Assembly (NCBI RefSeq): GCF_016907315.1
Contig: NZ_JAFBBS010000001.1
Coordinates: forward strand, 2,480,001-2,544,000
DNA: 64,000 nucleotides
Direction of reading: 5' to 3'
Source: Microbacterium esteraromaticum
GTDB taxonomy: Bacteria > Actinomycetota > Actinomycetes > Actinomycetales > Microbacteriaceae
The translations under genes and the position numbers were made by a program. This document shows positions 61,593 through 64,000 of the stretch, piece after piece. The notes beneath the pieces were generated by a model. It did no database searches. It had not been told where the DNA came from and worked only from the letters and a program-made list of their open reading frames with translations. Each line of letters begins with the position of its first letter. The stretch's first letter is position 1.

Positions 61593-62762
61593 ATGGCGGA
61601 CGCGGGCAACGAGGCCAGACGTCGAGAGCTGCAGCGGCGCGCCTTCGCGCCGAATGGCGCACTGACGGATGCCGAGGCCGCCGAGCTGCGTGAGCTGAGC
61701 GCTCGGGTCGTGGCACCAGCGCCGCGCCCAGTCGCAGCGAGCGGGGAGTCCGATTCCCCAGCGGCCCCGGCCGCCCCGGCGGCGCCAGGCGCCCCGGCCG
61801 CACCGGACCCCGTGCGCGCGGACACACGTTCGGATCAGGAGTCCGAGGCGGAACCAGAGGAGGTGACGGGGCGCTCGCTGCCCGACCGGCCCGACCGTGC
61901 GCGTCGCATGCCGGGCATCCCGATCCTCGTCCTCTCGGCGCTCGTGGCCGTGCTGCTGGGAGTGGGCGTCGGCTGGCTCGCCTTCGGCCGAGACGACGGC
62001 CGCCCCTCGATGACCGACGCTCAGCGCAGGACACTGGTGCAGCTCGACGCGTCGGACGAGTTCGATCCGGGCTCTGTCGTGCTGACCGGCGCGAAGCATG
62101 GCGTCGAGGCCTGGTACGCGACCAAGACGGCCGACGACAGCGAATGCCTCGTGCTCATCGCGGCACAGGGGGCCGACGCCGCCAGCACATCGGATGGCGC
62201 GGCGGATGCCGAGGGCCGGCAGACCGTCTGCCAGAAGACGGGTGAGCCCGACACGTACGGCCTGCAGGCGAACGTCGAGCTGACGATCGACGGTGAGCGG
62301 GCGATCGTATGGGCGGTGCTGCTGGAGGACATCGACGGAGAGCGCGTGACGATCATCCAGCGCGAGGTGCTCGCCGATGACGGCACCTACGACTGGCGGG
62401 AGCAGTACTCAGGACGCGAGCTCGAGATCGCAGAGTTCCTCGACAGGTCCGGTTACGACGGGAACGCCCTCCAGCTCATCGGGTGGGACGAGACCATACC
62501 CGTGTGGATGACCTTCGACGGCGCGCAGTTCTGCCTGCTGGTCGCCGAGCCCACCGCTCTGATCGCCGAGGGCTGCGCGGAGTTCGACTCCTCGAACGGC
62601 GGACGCCTGGAGGTCGGCACCGATCGCGGCATCTACCAGCTCAACCTCACGCAGAACGTCGATCCGCGACTGACGATCATCCGCACGCCGGAGTCGATCG
62701 TCTGCGACGTCGACTCGGGATACTGCGGGGTCGACGACAAGACCGGCGAGACCGGCGGCTGA
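61593..62762 (+). CDS. Single-pass membrane protein of unknown function (paralogue 2)
   Basis: The 389-aa protein has the same plan as its upstream neighbour: RRRELQRRAFAPNGALTDAEAAELRELSA, an Ala/Pro linker, a membrane helix after MPGIPIL (about residues 107-130), and an extracytoplasmic domain with DEFDPGSVVLTGAKHGVEAWYATK. The two probably arose by tandem duplication. The ATG at 61593 lies 4 nt after the first copy. The stop abuts the stop of the convergent methyltransferase gene with no spacer. Confidence 0.75.
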   Translation: MADAGNEARRRELQRRAFAPNGALTDAEAAELRELSARVVAPAPRPVAASGESDSPAAPAAPAAPGAPAAPDPVRADTRSDQESEAEPEEVTGRSLPDRPDRARRMPGIPILVLSALVAVLLGVGVGWLAFGRDDGRPSMTDAQRRTLVQLDASDEFDPGSVVLTGAKHGVEAWYATKTADDSECLVLIAAQGADAASTSDGAADAEGRQTVCQKTGEPDTYGLQANVELTIDGERAIVWAVLLEDIDGERVTIIQREVLADDGTYDWREQYSGRELEIAEFLDRSGYDGNALQLIGWDETIPVWMTFDGAQFCLLVAEPTALIAEGCAEFDSSNGGRLEVGTDRGIYQLNLTQNVDPRLTIIRTPESIVCDVDSGYCGVDDKTGETGG

Positions 62763-63944
62763 TCAGACGCGATCGGCGAGGATCGCCACCCGGCCGGCCG
62801 GAGTGCGGGTGAGGATCAGCGTCGCGGCCGTCGAGCCCTTGAGGGAGAGCTTCTTGCGGAACGCCGCCGGATCGATGTCCATGCCGCGCTTCTTGATCTC
62901 GAGACGGCCGATGTCGGCCCTGCGCAGCGCCTGATTGATCGTCTTGACGTGCGCGGGCATGGTCTCGCGCACGCGGAACGACTGCACGAACGGCGATGTC
63001 AGCGCCGCATCGCCCGTGAGATACGCGATCTGCTCGTCGACCATCCCGGCGTCGAGCGAGCGGGCGACTTCGCCGATGAGACGCGCGCGGATGACGGCGC
63101 CGTCTGGCTCGTGCAGGAAGGCGCCGAGCTCGCGCACCGGCTCGTCGGCGGCGTCCGCCGCGGCCGTGATCTCGTGCGTCTCGCCACCCTGCGTCACGAG
63201 AGCCGAGCGCCGGATGCCGGGGCGGGCCAGCTCGCCGCTCCACAGCACGAGCTCGACCACGCTTCCGTCGGCGCTCACCCACTGCGCCTCGACGTCGTCG
63301 GGGATGAGGTCGCGGTCGAGCCCCGGTCCGAGCTTGATGCCGGTCGGATGCCGGCGCGCGACGTCGAAGCACCAGTCGAGCGACGGCGACCAGTCGGCGG
63401 GCGAGGTGCGGGTGGTCTCGCTGTGCCCCGCGGTGCGGCGGGCGGGGTCGAGCCAGACGGCGCCGTCGGTCGGAACAGAGGCCTCGGCGGTTCCGTGATG
63501 CACGGTCGCGTCGGGGAAGGGGGCCAGGTTGTATGCGGCGATCGCCGAAGTCACCTGATCGGCATCCACTGCCTCGACCATCAGCCCGGCGCCGGCGAAG
63601 GCGAGACTGTCGCCGCCGATCCCGCAGCCGAGATCCGAGACGCGCGTGATGCCGGCGCGGCGCAGCCGCACGGCGTGCAGGGTGGCCACGTTCAGGCGCG
63701 TGGCCTGCTCGAGACCGGCACGGGTGAACAGCATCCGGTCGGCGAACTCGCCGAACTTCGCCCGCGCCTTCACGCGCAGACGCGCCTGTCCTACAACGGC
63801 CGAGACGAGGTCGGGGGAGTGGCCGGCTGCACGCAGCCGCGACACCGAGCGGGCGACGTCCGCAGACGACTCGACGGCGCCCACCTCGTCGAGCAGCGCG
63901 AGACCATCGCGCGTGAGCAGTGCGGTCAGCTCAGACATCTCCAC
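62763..63944 (-). CDS. THUMP-like domain class I SAM methyltransferase
   Basis: The 393-aa protein has a class I methyltransferase core with motif I VSDLGCGIGGDSLAFAGAG (about residues 101-119), acidic VEAVDADQ, and WLDPARR, then a C-terminal THUMP-like domain (VKTINQALRRADIGRLEIKKRGMDIDPAAFRKKLSLKG). Such proteins are conserved next to the tsaD-groES region in actinobacteria. An RNA substrate is likely but unproven. The GTG at 63944 has a TAGGCT box exactly 6 nt upstream and is favoured over ATG 63938. Confidence 0.83.
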   Translation of the reverse strand: MEMSELTALLTRDGLALLDEVGAVESSADVARSVSRLRAAGHSPDLVSAVVGQARLRVKARAKFGEFADRMLFTRAGLEQATRLNVATLHAVRLRRAGITRVSDLGCGIGGDSLAFAGAGLMVEAVDADQVTSAIAAYNLAPFPDATVHHGTAEASVPTDGAVWLDPARRTAGHSETTRTSPADWSPSLDWCFDVARRHPTGIKLGPGLDRDLIPDDVEAQWVSADGSVVELVLWSGELARPGIRRSALVTQGGETHEITAAADAADEPVRELGAFLHEPDGAVIRARLIGEVARSLDAGMVDEQIAYLTGDAALTSPFVQSFRVRETMPAHVKTINQALRRADIGRLEIKKRGMDIDPAAFRKKLSLKGSTAATLILTRTPAGRVAILADRV

Positions 63945-63950
63945 AGGAAG

Positions 63951-63956
63951 AGCCTA
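63951..63956 (-). promoter_or_regulatory. -10 box (TAGGCT) of the THUMP-like methyltransferase gene
   Basis: TAGGCT on the minus strand ends 6 nt before the GTG at 63944, identical in sequence and spacing to the acpS box. A leaderless transcript is likely. Confidence 0.5.
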
Positions 63957-63972
63957 CGGTCCGCGATCGGGC

Positions 63973-63997
63973 TGGCACTCGCATTGCATGAGTGCCA
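63973..63997 (+). promoter_or_regulatory. CIRCE element (HrcA operator)
   Basis: TGGCACTC and GAGTGCCA (perfect 8-bp arms) are separated by exactly 9 nt. This is the CIRCE operator bound by HrcA, which represses groESL and dnaK-type operons. In actinobacteria groES lies just after tsaD, so a groES gene is expected a few tens of bases past the right edge. Confidence 0.88.
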
Positions 63998-64000
63998 ACG

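Overview
The window is high-GC DNA from an actinobacterium, most likely a Microbacteriaceae (Microbacterium-like). The alr-tsaE ... tsaB-rimI-tsaD order leading to a CIRCE element (probably groES next) is the actinobacterial arrangement also seen in Mycobacterium tuberculosis. The flagellar set is Gram-positive in type (no FlgH, FlgI or FlgA), and many genes carry a TAnnnT box only 6-9 nt before the start codon, as in leaderless actinobacterial transcripts. I saw no tRNA, rRNA, CRISPR array, transposase or integrase.

Layout. (1) 1-5456: a GtrA-type flippase, a GT2 transferase and a GT-C membrane glycosyltransferase (cut by the left edge), a DUF4012 envelope protein, pantothenate kinase coaA and a VanZ-family protein. 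(2) 5491-27831: a surface-glycopolymer locus. It holds a polyprenyl-phosphate sugar transferase, UDP-glucose dehydrogenase, five further glycosyltransferase genes (three of them multidomain), a TagG/TagH-like ABC exporter whose ATPase has a membrane-crossing tail, two pyruvyltransferase-family proteins, a membrane-anchored methyltransferase, a DUF6270 protein and an anchored alginate-lyase-family protein. The expected product is an acidic (uronic acid, perhaps pyruvylated) wall glycan. (3) 27911-31998: glmS, acpS, alr, tsaE. (4) 32031-57910: a nearly complete flagellar locus. (5) 57938-64000: tsaB, rimI, tsaD, three membrane proteins, a THUMP-like methyltransferase and a CIRCE element.

The flagellar region is the most interesting part. 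It lies exactly between tsaE and tsaB, which are normally joined, and a 9-bp direct repeat sits at both junctions. Five sites share a tight sigma-28-like pattern, TWAC-N15-SYCGAYAG. They precede flgB, flbD-motA-motB, fliM, the flagellin gene and flgN-flgK-flgL-fliW, and the locus encodes its own FliA/WhiG-type sigma factor. The flagellin leader can fold into a hairpin with ACGGA in its loop, followed by a second ACGGA in the Shine-Dalgarno sequence. This is the CsrA-binding layout of Bacillus hag, and csrA and fliW lie at opposite ends of the island, so CsrA-FliW control of flagellin is strongly suggested. FliM lacks the usual N-terminal CheY-binding motif, and no chemotaxis, FliL or FlgF/FlgG gene is present in the window.

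A 6-mer, GGATGC/GCATCC, is strikingly frequent across most of the window, even where it forces uncommon codons, but is scarce in 18.3-22.9 kb. That part of the glycan locus may therefore be a more recent arrival.
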